From Aequorivita antarctica (GTDB taxonomy: Bacteria; Bacteroidota; Bacteroidia; Flavobacteriales; Flavobacteriaceae), in the NCBI RefSeq assembly GCF_007997155.1, contig NZ_VORT01000001.1, positions 496,001-560,000 on the forward strand: 64,000 bases of DNA, read 5' to 3'. How positions within the stretch are numbered: the stretch's first letter is position 1; each line of letters opens with the position of its first letter. The notes under the pieces were generated by a model, which had not been told where the DNA came from, did not search any database, and saw only the letters and a list, made by a program, of their open reading frames with translations. Below are positions 35,496-45,469 of the stretch, one piece after another. The translations under genes and the position numbers were made by a program.

Positions 35496-36809
35496 ATGAA
35501 AAAGGTGAATTTTATACATCTACGCTCAAAATTGCCGTTTCTTTTGTTAGTGTTTTCACTAACTTTTTCAACTACCATATATTCTCAGGATGCAGCTCCG
35601 GCGGATGCGAATGCAAGCTCTGGGGGCGATGTTGCTGCTGGTGAAGCTTTGTTTAAAGCTAATTGCGCTGCTTGCCACAAACTGGATAATAAATCTGTTG
35701 GCCCTGCTTTGCGTGGTGTTGCAGACAAGTATGGCAGAGATTGGCTATACAAATGGATCAATAACAGTTCCGCTCTTATAGCCTCGGGTGATCCAGACGC
35801 TGTAAAAATTTTTGAAGCCAATAATAAAACTGTAATGACTGCTTTTCCAGCGCTTTCAAATACAGATATTGACAATATTCTTGCCTATACTAGTCAACCT
35901 AAAGCAGCCCCCGTTGTGGCCGTTACTGCTGCTGGGGCTGCTGACACTACTGCAGGCGATGGGGGCGGAGTTTCAAACTCATTGGTTTTAGGAGCTTTAG
36001 CGCTTATTTTCTTGTTATTGGTAATCATGCTTTTCTTGGTAACAAACACCTTAAAAAGAATTGCAGAGGCTAATGGAGTTGAGTATGAGGAAAAAGAAAA
36101 GCGTACTCCACTATGGAAAGCTTTTGTGCAAAATCAATTCTTGGTCTTGGTGGTATCTATCTTTATGATACTTGCTGCTGGGTATTTTGCTTATGGTTAT
36201 TTGATGCAAGTTGGGGTTGACCAAGGCTATGCTCCTGTTCAACCAATACACTATTCACATAAAATCCACGCTGGCGATAATCAGATAGATTGTAATTTCT
36301 GTCATAGTTCAGCAAGAAAGAGTAAAACTTCAGGTATACCGTCGTTGAATGTTTGTATGAACTGTCACAAAAATATTTCGGAAGTTGCTCCAGAAACAGC
36401 AACAGAAGAATATTCAAAAGAATTTTACGATGGCGAAATTGCCAAACTATACCAAGCTGTTGGTTGGGATGCTGCCAATCAGCAATACACTGGTAAAACC
36501 GAACCTGTAAAATGGGTTCGAATCCATAACCTTCCTGATTTTGTTTACTTCAACCACTCCCAACACGTAACAGTAGCTGGTGTGGCTTGCCAAACATGTC
36601 ACGGAGAAATTCAGACTATGGAAATTGTTGAGCAGTTTGCGCCACTCACTATGGGCTGGTGTTTAGATTGTCACAAGAAAACCAATGTGAATTTGGAAGA
36701 CAATGAATATTACGCCAAAATACACGAAGAGCTTTCTAAAAAGTACGGTGTTGCAAAACTAACAATCGCCGAAATGGGTGGGTTGGAATGTGGCAAATGT
36801 CACTATTAA
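35496..36809 (+). CDS. actA: Alternative complex III subunit ActA, multihaem cytochrome c with extra N-terminal haem domain
   Basis: This 437-residue multihaem protein of the quinol-oxidising alternative complex III has six CxxCH haem sites. The first, CAACH near residue 57, lies in a small class-I cytochrome c domain with a likely Met ligand in VMTAFP. Two transmembrane segments follow (about residues 160-185 and 210-240). The remaining five (CNFCH, CMNCH, CQTCH, CLDCH, CGKCH) form the pentahaem ActA domain. A signal peptide precedes. It starts the operon actA-F-coxB-coxA. Electrons from menaquinol would pass along these haems toward the oxidase. Confidence 0.9.
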   Translation: MKKVNFIHLRSKLPFLLLVFSLTFSTTIYSQDAAPADANASSGGDVAAGEALFKANCAACHKLDNKSVGPALRGVADKYGRDWLYKWINNSSALIASGDPDAVKIFEANNKTVMTAFPALSNTDIDNILAYTSQPKAAPVVAVTAAGAADTTAGDGGGVSNSLVLGALALIFLLLVIMLFLVTNTLKRIAEANGVEYEEKEKRTPLWKAFVQNQFLVLVVSIFMILAAGYFAYGYLMQVGVDQGYAPVQPIHYSHKIHAGDNQIDCNFCHSSARKSKTSGIPSLNVCMNCHKNISEVAPETATEEYSKEFYDGEIAKLYQAVGWDAANQQYTGKTEPVKWVRIHNLPDFVYFNHSQHVTVAGVACQTCHGEIQTMEIVEQFAPLTMGWCLDCHKKTNVNLEDNEYYAKIHEELSKKYGVAKLTIAEMGGLECGKCHY

Positions 36810-36839
36810 TTAATTAAAAGGATTATTACATATACTAAT

Positions 36840-39800
36840 ATGGCATCAAACAAGAAATACTGGAAAAGTGTTGAAGAGCTGAACGAAGACAGCGCAATTG
36901 TTAAGGCGCTGCAGGACAATGAATTTGTAACCGAAATTCCAACGGACGAATTTCTTGGCAATAAAGAAGCCTTAGAAACTTCTTCAACTACACGTCGTGA
37001 TTTCTTAAAATACGTTGGCTTTACTACGGCTGCAGCTACTTTGGCAGCTTGTGAAGGGCCAGTCGTTAAATCCATTCCTTACGTTATTCAGCCAGATGAA
37101 ATCGTTCCTGGAGTTGCAAATTACTACGCTTCCACAATGGCCGATGGTTTTGATTTTGCCAATATTTTGGTTAAAACACGCGAAGGCCGCCCTATTAAGA
37201 TTGAAAGAAACGATTTAGCAGTGAATGGTGGAAGCGTAAATGCACGTGTGCATGCTTCGGTGCTTTCATTGTATGATAAAAATAGATTAACTGGCCCAAT
37301 GGTCGACGGTGCCGAAGTTAGCTGGGCTGAATTTGATACTGCCGTTGCCCAGAAGTTGGATGGAATGACCGGAAAAGATGTTGTATTGCTTACGCAAACA
37401 TTCGCAAGTCCTTCCGCGTCAAAATTGATTTCTGAATTTACCGCGAAATACCCAAACGTACGTCACGTTGTTTATGACAGCGTATCTTGTTCAGGCGCGT
37501 TGGACGCTTTTCAAAATAAATATGGAACCCGTGCATTGCCAGATTACGATTTCTCAAAAGCAGATGTAATTGTATCTGTTGGTGCAGATTTCTTGGGAGA
37601 TTGGCAAGGTGGAAGCTATAGCAAAAGCTATGCTCAAGGCCGAATTCCTAAAAACGGAAAAATTTCTAGACACGTTCAGTTCGAAGCTAACCTAACCTTA
37701 ACTGGAGGTAAAGCAGATAAACGTGTTTTGGCAACACCGTCACAACAAATGCAAATTCTTAAAGCATTGACAGGTGGAAGTGCTTCAGGTTTACCAGAAA
37801 ATGTAGCTGATGCCGTAAACAAAGCAAAAGCTCAACTTCAAAAAGCTGGGAATAAAGCATTGTTGGTAACTAGTTTGCCAGATGTTGAATCACAAACTAT
37901 GGCTTTGAATTTCAATGCCAATAGTGAAGCAATGGACGTTAATAAACCATTGCTTATCAGACAAGGAAACAATAGCGAAGTGATGAACGTTGTTAACGGC
38001 GTAGTTTCAGGAAGCATCAAAGGTTTAATTACCGTTGGCGTAAACCCTGTATACTCATTGCCAAATAATGTAGAATTTACTGAAGCATATCAAAAACTTG
38101 AAATGAGTCTTGCTTTCGCAATGAAACAGGACGAAACTGCTTCATTGGCAAAAATGGTTGCTGCAACACCACACTACCTAGAATCTTGGGGCGATGCGCA
38201 GATTAAAAAAGGCACTTATAGCCTTATGCAACCAACAATCCGTCCGTTATTCAATACGCGTCAGTTTCAAGACTGTTTGTTGCAATGGACCGGTAACGCA
38301 CCAAAATATTTCGATTATATAAAGGAAAACTGGACTACTTCTATTTTGGAAGGCGGTTCTTGGAACAAAGCTTTGGAAGCTGGCGTTTTGGTTAGTAGTA
38401 CCGAAATGATAATGGAAGAAGTGAAGCCTACGACTGAAGGTGCAGGCGCAATTGAAGGAAGCACTTCCAACGGTTCGCTTTCTTCACTTTCTCAGGAGGG
38501 TGGCTATGAACTTACCTTATACACTTCAACTGGTTTAGGAGATGGACAACAGGCCAATAACCCTTGGTTGCAAGAATTTCCTGATCCTATAACAAGAGCT
38601 TCTTGGGATAACTATCTTACAGTTTCAGCTGCCGATGCAGAAGCATTGGGTCTTGAAAATTATCACGTTTCCAATGGCGCCTTGAACGGAAGTTATGTAA
38701 ATATAACGATGGGCAATGTAGTCCTTGAAAAAGTTCCCGTAATCATCCAGCCAGGACAAGCCAAGGGCTCAGTAGGTATGGCTTTGGGTTATGGAAAAAC
38801 AGCTTCTATTCAAGAGGAAATGCAGACGGGTATTAATGCCTATCCGCTTTATCAGAACTTTTCTGATGTTCAGAAAGTTTCTATTGAAAAAACGAACGGA
38901 ACGCACGAATTTGCCTGTGTACAATTGCAAAGCACCATGGCAGGTCGCAGTGAAGATATTATAAAGGATACTACGCTTGAAATTTTCAACACAAAAGATA
39001 AAGAGTATTTCAACAGTGTTCCGGTGACTGATTATGATCACAGTGCAATTTCAGTACGTGATAAAAAAGCTGATATTTGGAGTCCTTTTGATGACACCAT
39101 TGGACACCATTTCAACCTTTCCATAGATTTAAATGCTTGTACTGGTTGTGGGGCTTGTGTTATTGCCTGTCACGCAGAAAACAACGTTCCAGTCGTAGGG
39201 AAAGAAGAAGTTAGGAAATTCCGAGATATGCACTGGCTGCGTATTGATAGATATTATTCTGCTGGGGAAACTTTCCAAGAGGAAATTGAAAAACTTGAAA
39301 ATCTTCCTGCTTTTGACAGTTATAAAGTGGTAGAAGTACCCGCTTATGAAAACCCTCAGGTTGCATTTCAACCGGTAATGTGCCAGCACTGTAACCACGC
39401 ACCTTGTGAAACTGTTTGTCCAGTTGCGGCAACATCACACGGACGCCAAGGGCAAAATCATATGGCTTACAACCGTTGTGTGGGTACACGTTACTGCGCA
39501 AACAACTGTCCTTATAAAGTACGTCGTTTCAACTGGTTTTTATACAATGAAAATGATGAATTTGATTACAACATGAACAATGACCTTGGTAGAATGGTAC
39601 TTAACCCAGATGTGGTGGTGCGATCTCGTGGTGTTATGGAAAAATGTTCTATGTGTATCCAAATGACACAAAAAACAATTCTCGATGCTAAACGTGATGG
39701 CAGGGCAATAAAAGATGGTGAATTCCATACTGCTTGTTCAAGCGCTTGCGAAACCGGAGCAATGGTATTTGGGGATGTAAATGATAAAGATTCCGAAATA

Positions 39801-39905
39801 TTAAGGTTGAAAAATGACGATCGTATGTATCACCTTTTGGAAAATGTGGGAACTAAACCGAACGTTTTCTACCATATGATTGTAAAAAACACCTCGGAAG
39901 CATAA
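36840..39905 (+). CDS. actB: Alternative complex III subunit ActB, molybdopterin-oxidoreductase-like iron-sulfur protein
   Basis: This 1021-residue peripheral subunit of complex III carries a Tat-like motif (TRRDFLKYVGF, Arg52-Arg53) after a 50-residue N-terminal extension, followed by a hydrophobic stretch ending LAAC. Residues to about 730 form a molybdopterin-oxidoreductase-like region that in this family has lost its cofactor. The C-terminal ferredoxin-like region holds cysteine clusters: CTGCGACVIAC, CQHCNHAPCETVCP, CVGTRYCANNCP and CSMCIQ. These bind iron-sulfur centres as in DMSO reductase type subunits. It is co-transcribed with actA and actC. Confidence 0.93.
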   Translation: MASNKKYWKSVEELNEDSAIVKALQDNEFVTEIPTDEFLGNKEALETSSTTRRDFLKYVGFTTAAATLAACEGPVVKSIPYVIQPDEIVPGVANYYASTMADGFDFANILVKTREGRPIKIERNDLAVNGGSVNARVHASVLSLYDKNRLTGPMVDGAEVSWAEFDTAVAQKLDGMTGKDVVLLTQTFASPSASKLISEFTAKYPNVRHVVYDSVSCSGALDAFQNKYGTRALPDYDFSKADVIVSVGADFLGDWQGGSYSKSYAQGRIPKNGKISRHVQFEANLTLTGGKADKRVLATPSQQMQILKALTGGSASGLPENVADAVNKAKAQLQKAGNKALLVTSLPDVESQTMALNFNANSEAMDVNKPLLIRQGNNSEVMNVVNGVVSGSIKGLITVGVNPVYSLPNNVEFTEAYQKLEMSLAFAMKQDETASLAKMVAATPHYLESWGDAQIKKGTYSLMQPTIRPLFNTRQFQDCLLQWTGNAPKYFDYIKENWTTSILEGGSWNKALEAGVLVSSTEMIMEEVKPTTEGAGAIEGSTSNGSLSSLSQEGGYELTLYTSTGLGDGQQANNPWLQEFPDPITRASWDNYLTVSAADAEALGLENYHVSNGALNGSYVNITMGNVVLEKVPVIIQPGQAKGSVGMALGYGKTASIQEEMQTGINAYPLYQNFSDVQKVSIEKTNGTHEFACVQLQSTMAGRSEDIIKDTTLEIFNTKDKEYFNSVPVTDYDHSAISVRDKKADIWSPFDDTIGHHFNLSIDLNACTGCGACVIACHAENNVPVVGKEEVRKFRDMHWLRIDRYYSAGETFQEEIEKLENLPAFDSYKVVEVPAYENPQVAFQPVMCQHCNHAPCETVCPVAATSHGRQGQNHMAYNRCVGTRYCANNCPYKVRRFNWFLYNENDEFDYNMNNDLGRMVLNPDVVVRSRGVMEKCSMCIQMTQKTILDAKRDGRAIKDGEFHTACSSACETGAMVFGDVNDKDSEILRLKNDDRMYHLLENVGTKPNVFYHMIVKNTSEA

Positions 39906-39942
39906 TAATAGTAGTTAAGAACCAATTTTTTAAGAATTATAT

Positions 39943-41745
39943 ATGTCGTCACATTACGAAGCACCTATTAGAGAGCCGTTGGTTCTGGGAGAGAAGTCCT
40001 ATCATGACATCAGTGTAGATGTTGGGGCACCCGTTCTGGGAAAGGCCAATAAATCTTGGTGGATTGTTTTTACCATTGCCCTTGTTGCATTTTTATGGGG
40101 ATTGGGATGTATCATTTATACAATCTCAACCGGAATCGGGGTTTGGGGATTGAACAAGACCATTGGATGGGCTTGGGATATCACAAACTTTGTTTGGTGG
40201 GTAGGTATTGGTCACGCTGGGACACTTATTTCGGCGGTATTGTTGCTTTTTCGCCAAAAATGGAGAATGGCCGTTAACCGCTCTGCGGAAGCGATGACCA
40301 TCTTTGCCGTTGTGCAGGCTGGTTTGTTCCCTATTATTCACATGGGTCGTCCGTGGTTGGCATATTGGGTGCTTCCAATTCCAAACCAATTCGGTTCACT
40401 TTGGGTAAACTTCAACTCGCCGCTGCTTTGGGATGTATTTGCAATTTCTACGTATCTATCAATTTCATTGGTATTCTGGTGGACAGGTTTGTTACCTGAT
40501 TTTGCGATGATTCGCGATAGAACAAAAAGTCCTTTTCAGAAGAAAATATACGGAATTTTAAGCTTTGGATGGAGCGGACGTGTAAAAGACTGGCAACGTT
40601 TTGAAGAAGTGTCGCTTGTCTTGGCAGGTTTAGCAACACCTTTGGTGCTTTCAGTACACACCATTGTATCCTTTGACTTTGCAACTTCAGTAGTTCCAGG
40701 TTGGCACAGTACCATTTTTCCTCCATACTTTGTGGCTGGGGCAATCTTTTCAGGATTTGCAATGGTGCAAACGCTACTTATCATAATGCGAAAAGTATCA
40801 AACCTTGAAAGCTATATTACTGTATTACACATAGAATATATGAACAAGGTAATCTTGTTAACCGGTGGTATTGTTACCGTGGCTTATATTACTGAATATT
40901 TTATTGGCTGGTATTCTGGTGTGCCTTATGAAAACTATACCTACCTTTCCTTTGGTGCCGCAACTGGTCCATATTGGTGGGCATTTTGGGCATTGATTAC
41001 GTGTAACTTGATTGTGCCGCTTTCACTTTGGGTAAAAAAATTAAGAAGAAACATTAGATGGACATTCTTCGTAGCCCTTGTTATCAACATTGGGATGTGG
41101 TTTGAGCGTTTTGATATTATTGTTGTGGATTTGAGCAAGGATAGATTAACTTCCTCTTGGGCGATGTTTCAACCAACTTTTGTTGACATAGGAACCTTTA
41201 TGGGAACCATCGGATTCTTCTTTGTGCTTTTCCTTCTTTATGCTCGCACCTTCCCTGTAATTGCGCAGGCAGAGGTGAAAACGATTTTGAAATCTTCTGG
41301 TGAATCTTTTAAAAGATTACGTGCTGAACATGGTGACGATCACAGCCACGTTCAAACTGTAGAAGAATATCCTGCAGATGCTGGACCGGCCGCTAACGTG
41401 GAAGGAAAACATTTTGATACCGTTTTTGATGATTCAAAAGAAGAAGATTCAGAAAATAATGAAGTGGATTACGAACTTCACAGAGGTAAAATAGACAACC
41501 TGCTTAGTGGCGTTGGAATCTTTGACCCCGCAGTTCACAAACAGGATGACCTTAAAATGATTAACGGAGTTGGTCCAGTTATGGAACAAAAGCTTCATCA
41601 GTTGGGAATTTTTACCTTTGAACAGGTAAGTAGAATGACCGACCGCGAATACGACTTATTGGACGAGATAGTTAGTGAATTCCCAGGAAGAGCCAAACGC
41701 GACGATTGGGCCGGACAGGCACTAACACTTAAAAACAAGAACTAA
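39943..41745 (+). CDS. actC: Alternative complex III subunit ActC (NrfD/PsrC) with C-terminal helix-hairpin-helix extension
   Basis: This 600-residue quinol-binding membrane subunit has about ten hydrophobic helices in the NrfD/PsrC arrangement up to about residue 440. A soluble tail follows, with an acidic linker and, at about residues 535-597, a helix-hairpin-helix-like module (DDLKMINGVGPVMEQKLHQL, then DEIVSEFPGRAKRDDWAGQA). This module resembles the small domain found on some NADH dehydrogenase and ribosomal proteins. Its role in complex III is unknown. The downstream actD starts 2 bases after its stop. Menaquinol oxidation in the membrane is the core function. Confidence 0.92.
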   Translation: MSSHYEAPIREPLVLGEKSYHDISVDVGAPVLGKANKSWWIVFTIALVAFLWGLGCIIYTISTGIGVWGLNKTIGWAWDITNFVWWVGIGHAGTLISAVLLLFRQKWRMAVNRSAEAMTIFAVVQAGLFPIIHMGRPWLAYWVLPIPNQFGSLWVNFNSPLLWDVFAISTYLSISLVFWWTGLLPDFAMIRDRTKSPFQKKIYGILSFGWSGRVKDWQRFEEVSLVLAGLATPLVLSVHTIVSFDFATSVVPGWHSTIFPPYFVAGAIFSGFAMVQTLLIIMRKVSNLESYITVLHIEYMNKVILLTGGIVTVAYITEYFIGWYSGVPYENYTYLSFGAATGPYWWAFWALITCNLIVPLSLWVKKLRRNIRWTFFVALVINIGMWFERFDIIVVDLSKDRLTSSWAMFQPTFVDIGTFMGTIGFFFVLFLLYARTFPVIAQAEVKTILKSSGESFKRLRAEHGDDHSHVQTVEEYPADAGPAANVEGKHFDTVFDDSKEEDSENNEVDYELHRGKIDNLLSGVGIFDPAVHKQDDLKMINGVGPVMEQKLHQLGIFTFEQVSRMTDREYDLLDEIVSEFPGRAKRDDWAGQALTLKNKN

Positions 41746-41747
41746 TT

Positions 41748-42284
41748 ATGGCTGCAACTAAGATACACGCAATTTATACAGACGATGACCTGTTGATGCA
41801 GGCTGTTAAACAAACACGTTCAGCAAATTATCACATTTCCGAAGTGTTTACGCCCTTTCCGGTACACGGCTTAGACCATGCAGTAGGGATAGCTCCAACT
41901 AGAATAGCAATTACGTCTTTTCTATACGGGTTGGTTGGCTTGAGTGTTGCCGTATTGATGATGAACTATATGATGATCCAAGATTGGCCACAAAATATCG
42001 GAGGTAAACCAAGTTTCACATTTTATCAAAACATGCCAGCTTTTATACCTATTATGTTCGAGCTTACTGTATTTTTCGCTGGACATTTAATGGTAATTAC
42101 TTTTTATATGAGAAGTAAGCTGTGGCCATTTAAAAAAGCCGAAAATCCAGACCCTCGTACCACAGACGATCACTTTCTAATGGAAGTTGACGCTGATAAT
42201 CACGACGTCGAAAAATTGACGAAGTTCTTATATGATACGGGTGCATCGGAAATTAGTCTAATTGAAAACGAGCAAGACCATTAA
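41748..42284 (+). CDS. actD: Alternative complex III subunit ActD
   Basis: This 178-residue membrane subunit (DUF3341 family) has an N-terminal soluble part (KIHAIYTDDDLLMQAVKQTR), two transmembrane helices (about residues 60-85 and 95-125) and a short soluble C-terminus. It begins with the characteristic YTDDDLL and HGLDHAVGI blocks that place the family. It supports complex assembly next to ActC and ActF. Two bases separate it from actC and one base from actE, consistent with one operon. Confidence 0.92.
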   Translation: MAATKIHAIYTDDDLLMQAVKQTRSANYHISEVFTPFPVHGLDHAVGIAPTRIAITSFLYGLVGLSVAVLMMNYMMIQDWPQNIGGKPSFTFYQNMPAFIPIMFELTVFFAGHLMVITFYMRSKLWPFKKAENPDPRTTDDHFLMEVDADNHDVEKLTKFLYDTGASEISLIENEQDH

Positions 42285-42285
42285 T

Positions 42286-42936
42286 ATGAAAAAATTAATA
42301 AACATAGTAATTGCCATTGTTGCTTCGGTTAGCATGGTTTCTTGTTTTAACAATAAAAAACCAAACTATCAATATTTCCCAAATATGTATGCACCAGTAG
42401 GCTATGAAACATACGGTGAATACGGTATTTTTCCAGACCAACAGGAAGCTATGACCCCGCCGGAACATACAGTGCCACGTGGTTTTACACCTTATGAATA
42501 CGAAAATAGTATAGCTGGACTTGAGTTGGCAAAAGCGGAGCTAAAAAGTCCGTATGAGGTAACTGAAGAAAACTTGGCAGTAGGAAGTCAGTTGTTTGCA
42601 ATTTATTGCGCTGTTTGTCACGGAGATAAAGGTGATGGAAAAGGAATTTTGGCAACACGCGAGAAGTTTTTGGGAATTCCTAGCTATGCTGATCCGGGAC
42701 GTAATATTGTACTCGGTGGTATTTATCATGTAGAAACTTACGGTTTGAATGCAATGGGTTCTTATGTCTCACAGACCAATGAAAAGGAACGTTGGCAAAT
42801 CGCAATGCATGTAATGGATTTAAAAGCTGCCCTTAATGGAGAGCCAGGCATATTAGAAACTTCAAAAGCTGGTGCTACTGTAGACAGCACTGTTGTTGAA
42901 ACAAAAATGGCTGGAACAAACACAGCTTCCAAATAG
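42286..42936 (+). CDS. actE: Alternative complex III subunit ActE, monohaem cytochrome c lipoprotein
   Basis: This 216-residue lipoprotein has a lipobox MVSC (Cys20) and one CxxCH site, CAVCHGDKGDGKG, in a class-I cytochrome c domain, with a candidate Met ligand in NAMGSYVS. ATG at 42286, one base after the actD stop, was chosen over an upstream start inside actD. ActE lies on the electron path from ActA toward the oxidase. The window's ActA already has an extra haem domain, so two monohaem modules are present in this complex. Confidence 0.92.
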   Translation: MKKLINIVIAIVASVSMVSCFNNKKPNYQYFPNMYAPVGYETYGEYGIFPDQQEAMTPPEHTVPRGFTPYEYENSIAGLELAKAELKSPYEVTEENLAVGSQLFAIYCAVCHGDKGDGKGILATREKFLGIPSYADPGRNIVLGGIYHVETYGLNAMGSYVSQTNEKERWQIAMHVMDLKAALNGEPGILETSKAGATVDSTVVETKMAGTNTASK

Positions 42937-42974
42937 GAGCCTAAATAAAGATTTAAAAGAGAATAGCTAAAGAT

Positions 42975-44351
42975 ATGTACACGCTACCAAGTAAATTAAA
43001 ACTGTTTTCTATTGTTCTGATAGTCCTAGGACTTGCCGGAATAATCTTCGGTTTTTTAACCACGCCGAAAACCATCGATGATGTTAAAAAAATAATGGCA
43101 GAGCAAGAAAGCCTTCACGGTGACAGCCATGCCGTTGCAGGAAACGAGGAAGGCGAAACTGCCAACTTTGTTGATGAAGCCCGTGGACAGGAAGGTTACT
43201 CAGAAAACGCCATGAAACATGCCACTGATTTAAAACCAGAAGGTCATGGTGCCGCATCACACGAAGAACATGTTTTGCATCAATTGCAAACCAGACCTTG
43301 GTCTGCAACTTTTGTTGCTGCATTTTTCTTTATGATGCTTGCCTTGGGAGCATTGGTTTTTTATGCAATTCAATATGCTTCACAAGCAGGATGGTCTCCA
43401 GTTCTTTATAGAATAATAGAGGGTATTACCACTTATTTACTTCCTGGTTCTATTATTGTATTCTTAATTGTTGTTTTTGCGGGAACACATTTCTATCCTT
43501 GGCAGGATCACGAATTGGTTGCAGGTGATAAAATTCTTCAGGAAAAATCTACATACTTAAACTTTCCTTTCTTTTTAATAAGGGCCGTTATTTATCTTTT
43601 GGGTTGGAACCTATATCGTTATTTTTCACGAAAAAACTCATTGGTGCAAGCTGATACGAATAACTACGGACCTTACAGGAAAAACTTCAAGATATCCGTG
43701 TTTTTCCTTATATTCTTTATAGTAACAGAAGCAACAATGTCATGGGATTGGTTTATGTCTATGACGCCACACTGGTACAGTACACTTTTTGCTTGGTATA
43801 TTTTTGCAAGTATGTTTGTTTCTGCAATTACGGTGATTGCTTTGGTAACCATTCATTTAAAAGGACTTGGACTTATTCCATTTGTAAGTGATAAACATCT
43901 TCACGATCTTGCAAAATATATGTTTGCCTTTAGTATTTTTTGGACTTATTTATGGTTCAGTCAGTTTATGCTTATCTGGTATGCAAACATTCCAGAGGAA
44001 GTAACCTATTTTATTATAAGAATACAAGAATATAAATTGTTGTTTTTTGGAATGCTTATCCTTAATTTTGTTTTCCCCATTCTCGTATTGATGAATAGTG
44101 ATTACAAAAGAATTCCGTGGTTTGTGGTTATAGCAGCCGTATTTATTTTGGTGGGACACTATATAGATATTTTCCTATTGGTTATGCCTTCCACAGTAGG
44201 TCACAACTGGCATTTTGGAATTCCAGAAATAGCAGCATTACTGTTCTTTTTGGGTCTTTTCATTTTAGTTGTTGGAAAGGGACTTAGCAAGGTTTCCTTA
44301 AAACCGGAAAACGATCCATTTATTAAGGAAAGTGAAAACTACCATTTTTAA
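42975..44351 (+). CDS. actF: Alternative complex III subunit ActF
   Basis: This 458-residue integral membrane protein has an N-terminal helix (about residues 8-30), a soluble His-rich segment (to about residue 105) and about nine further helices. It is the second quinone-type membrane subunit, homologous to but shorter than ActC. Features such as TMSWDWFMSMTPHWYSTLFA match the family. It is 38 bases after actE and 29 bases before coxB. Confidence 0.92.
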   Translation: MYTLPSKLKLFSIVLIVLGLAGIIFGFLTTPKTIDDVKKIMAEQESLHGDSHAVAGNEEGETANFVDEARGQEGYSENAMKHATDLKPEGHGAASHEEHVLHQLQTRPWSATFVAAFFFMMLALGALVFYAIQYASQAGWSPVLYRIIEGITTYLLPGSIIVFLIVVFAGTHFYPWQDHELVAGDKILQEKSTYLNFPFFLIRAVIYLLGWNLYRYFSRKNSLVQADTNNYGPYRKNFKISVFFLIFFIVTEATMSWDWFMSMTPHWYSTLFAWYIFASMFVSAITVIALVTIHLKGLGLIPFVSDKHLHDLAKYMFAFSIFWTYLWFSQFMLIWYANIPEEVTYFIIRIQEYKLLFFGMLILNFVFPILVLMNSDYKRIPWFVVIAAVFILVGHYIDIFLLVMPSTVGHNWHFGIPEIAALLFFLGLFILVVGKGLSKVSLKPENDPFIKESENYHF

Positions 44352-44380
44352 TCATTTAGTTTAAAGAAGAAATTGTAAAG

Positions 44381-45451
44381 ATGACCGCATTTTTAGTTGT
44401 ATTAGTAATCATTCTTTTTGGGATCTCTGTTTGGCAGATGAGCCGGATTTTCAATTTGGCGCAAACAAAGCCAACCATCTATTCCGAAATAGCTTCGGAT
44501 AAGGACAATAACACACATGGTTATTTGATGATTGGCTTTTTGGCTTTCATCTATATTCTGACCATTCTTAGCTTCTGGTTCTGGGGAGATACTCTTTTAC
44601 CCAAAGCTGGATCTGAACACGGTAGTAAGATAGACAACCTCATGTTGATCTCGATGATCCTCATTTTCTTTGTGGGAATTATTACCCAGGCTGTATTGCA
44701 TTACTTTGCTTTTATATATCGCGGTAATAAAGTTAAGAGAGCAACCTTTTATGCCGACAACGATAAATTGGAATTTATTTGGACAATAATCCCAGTAATT
44801 ACCTTGGCAGGGCTTATAATTTATGGATTATTTACCTGGACAGACATTATGGATGTTGATAAAGACGATGATCCATTAATAGTAGAGCTTTATGCACAAC
44901 AATTTAACTGGAAGGCCCGATATGGTGGAAATGACAACACACTTGGTGACGCCAATGTTCGTTTAATTCAAGGCATTAATCAATTGGGTGTTGATCCTGG
45001 CGATCCAAATGGACAGGATGATAAAATAGTAACAGAATTACACTTGCCCGTAGGCAGAAGAATATTGTTTAAAATGCGTTCACAAGACGTACTTCACTCT
45101 GCGTATATGCCCCATTTTAGAGCACAGATGAATTGTGTGCCTGGAATGATTACCCAGTTTGCCTTCACACCAACAATAACTACTGAAGAAATGAGGCAAG
45201 ATGATTATATGATTGATAAAGTAACAAATATTAATAATATAAGAACTGAAAAAAGCAAAGCCCTCACCGCAGCTGGAGAAGAAGCCTTGGAACCATACCA
45301 ATTTGATTACGTACTTATTTGCAACAAAATTTGTGGGATTAGCCACTACAACATGCAAATGAAAATAATTGTTGAATCTGAAGAAGATTATAAAGCCTGG
45401 TTGGCACAACAACCTTCTTTGGCAGAACAACTTAGCAACGAAAATAAATAA
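44381..45451 (+). CDS. coxB: Cytochrome c oxidase subunit II
   Basis: This 356-residue subunit holds the CuA centre: Cys314, Cys318, His322 and Met325 in CNKICGISHYNM, with an upstream His in SQDVLHSAYMPHF. Three hydrophobic helices precede, an N-terminal one (residues 1-25) plus the usual two, the last in FIWTIIPVITLAGLIIY. No CxxCH site is present, so it is not a cytochrome-c-fused caa3 subunit. Electrons enter here from complex III. It follows actF by 29 bases and precedes coxA by 18, so complex III and oxidase are made from one transcript, which supports a supercomplex. Confidence 0.95.
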   Translation: MTAFLVVLVIILFGISVWQMSRIFNLAQTKPTIYSEIASDKDNNTHGYLMIGFLAFIYILTILSFWFWGDTLLPKAGSEHGSKIDNLMLISMILIFFVGIITQAVLHYFAFIYRGNKVKRATFYADNDKLEFIWTIIPVITLAGLIIYGLFTWTDIMDVDKDDDPLIVELYAQQFNWKARYGGNDNTLGDANVRLIQGINQLGVDPGDPNGQDDKIVTELHLPVGRRILFKMRSQDVLHSAYMPHFRAQMNCVPGMITQFAFTPTITTEEMRQDDYMIDKVTNINNIRTEKSKALTAAGEEALEPYQFDYVLICNKICGISHYNMQMKIIVESEEDYKAWLAQQPSLAEQLSNENK

Positions 45452-45469
45452 TATTAGCTTTAAAAATAT

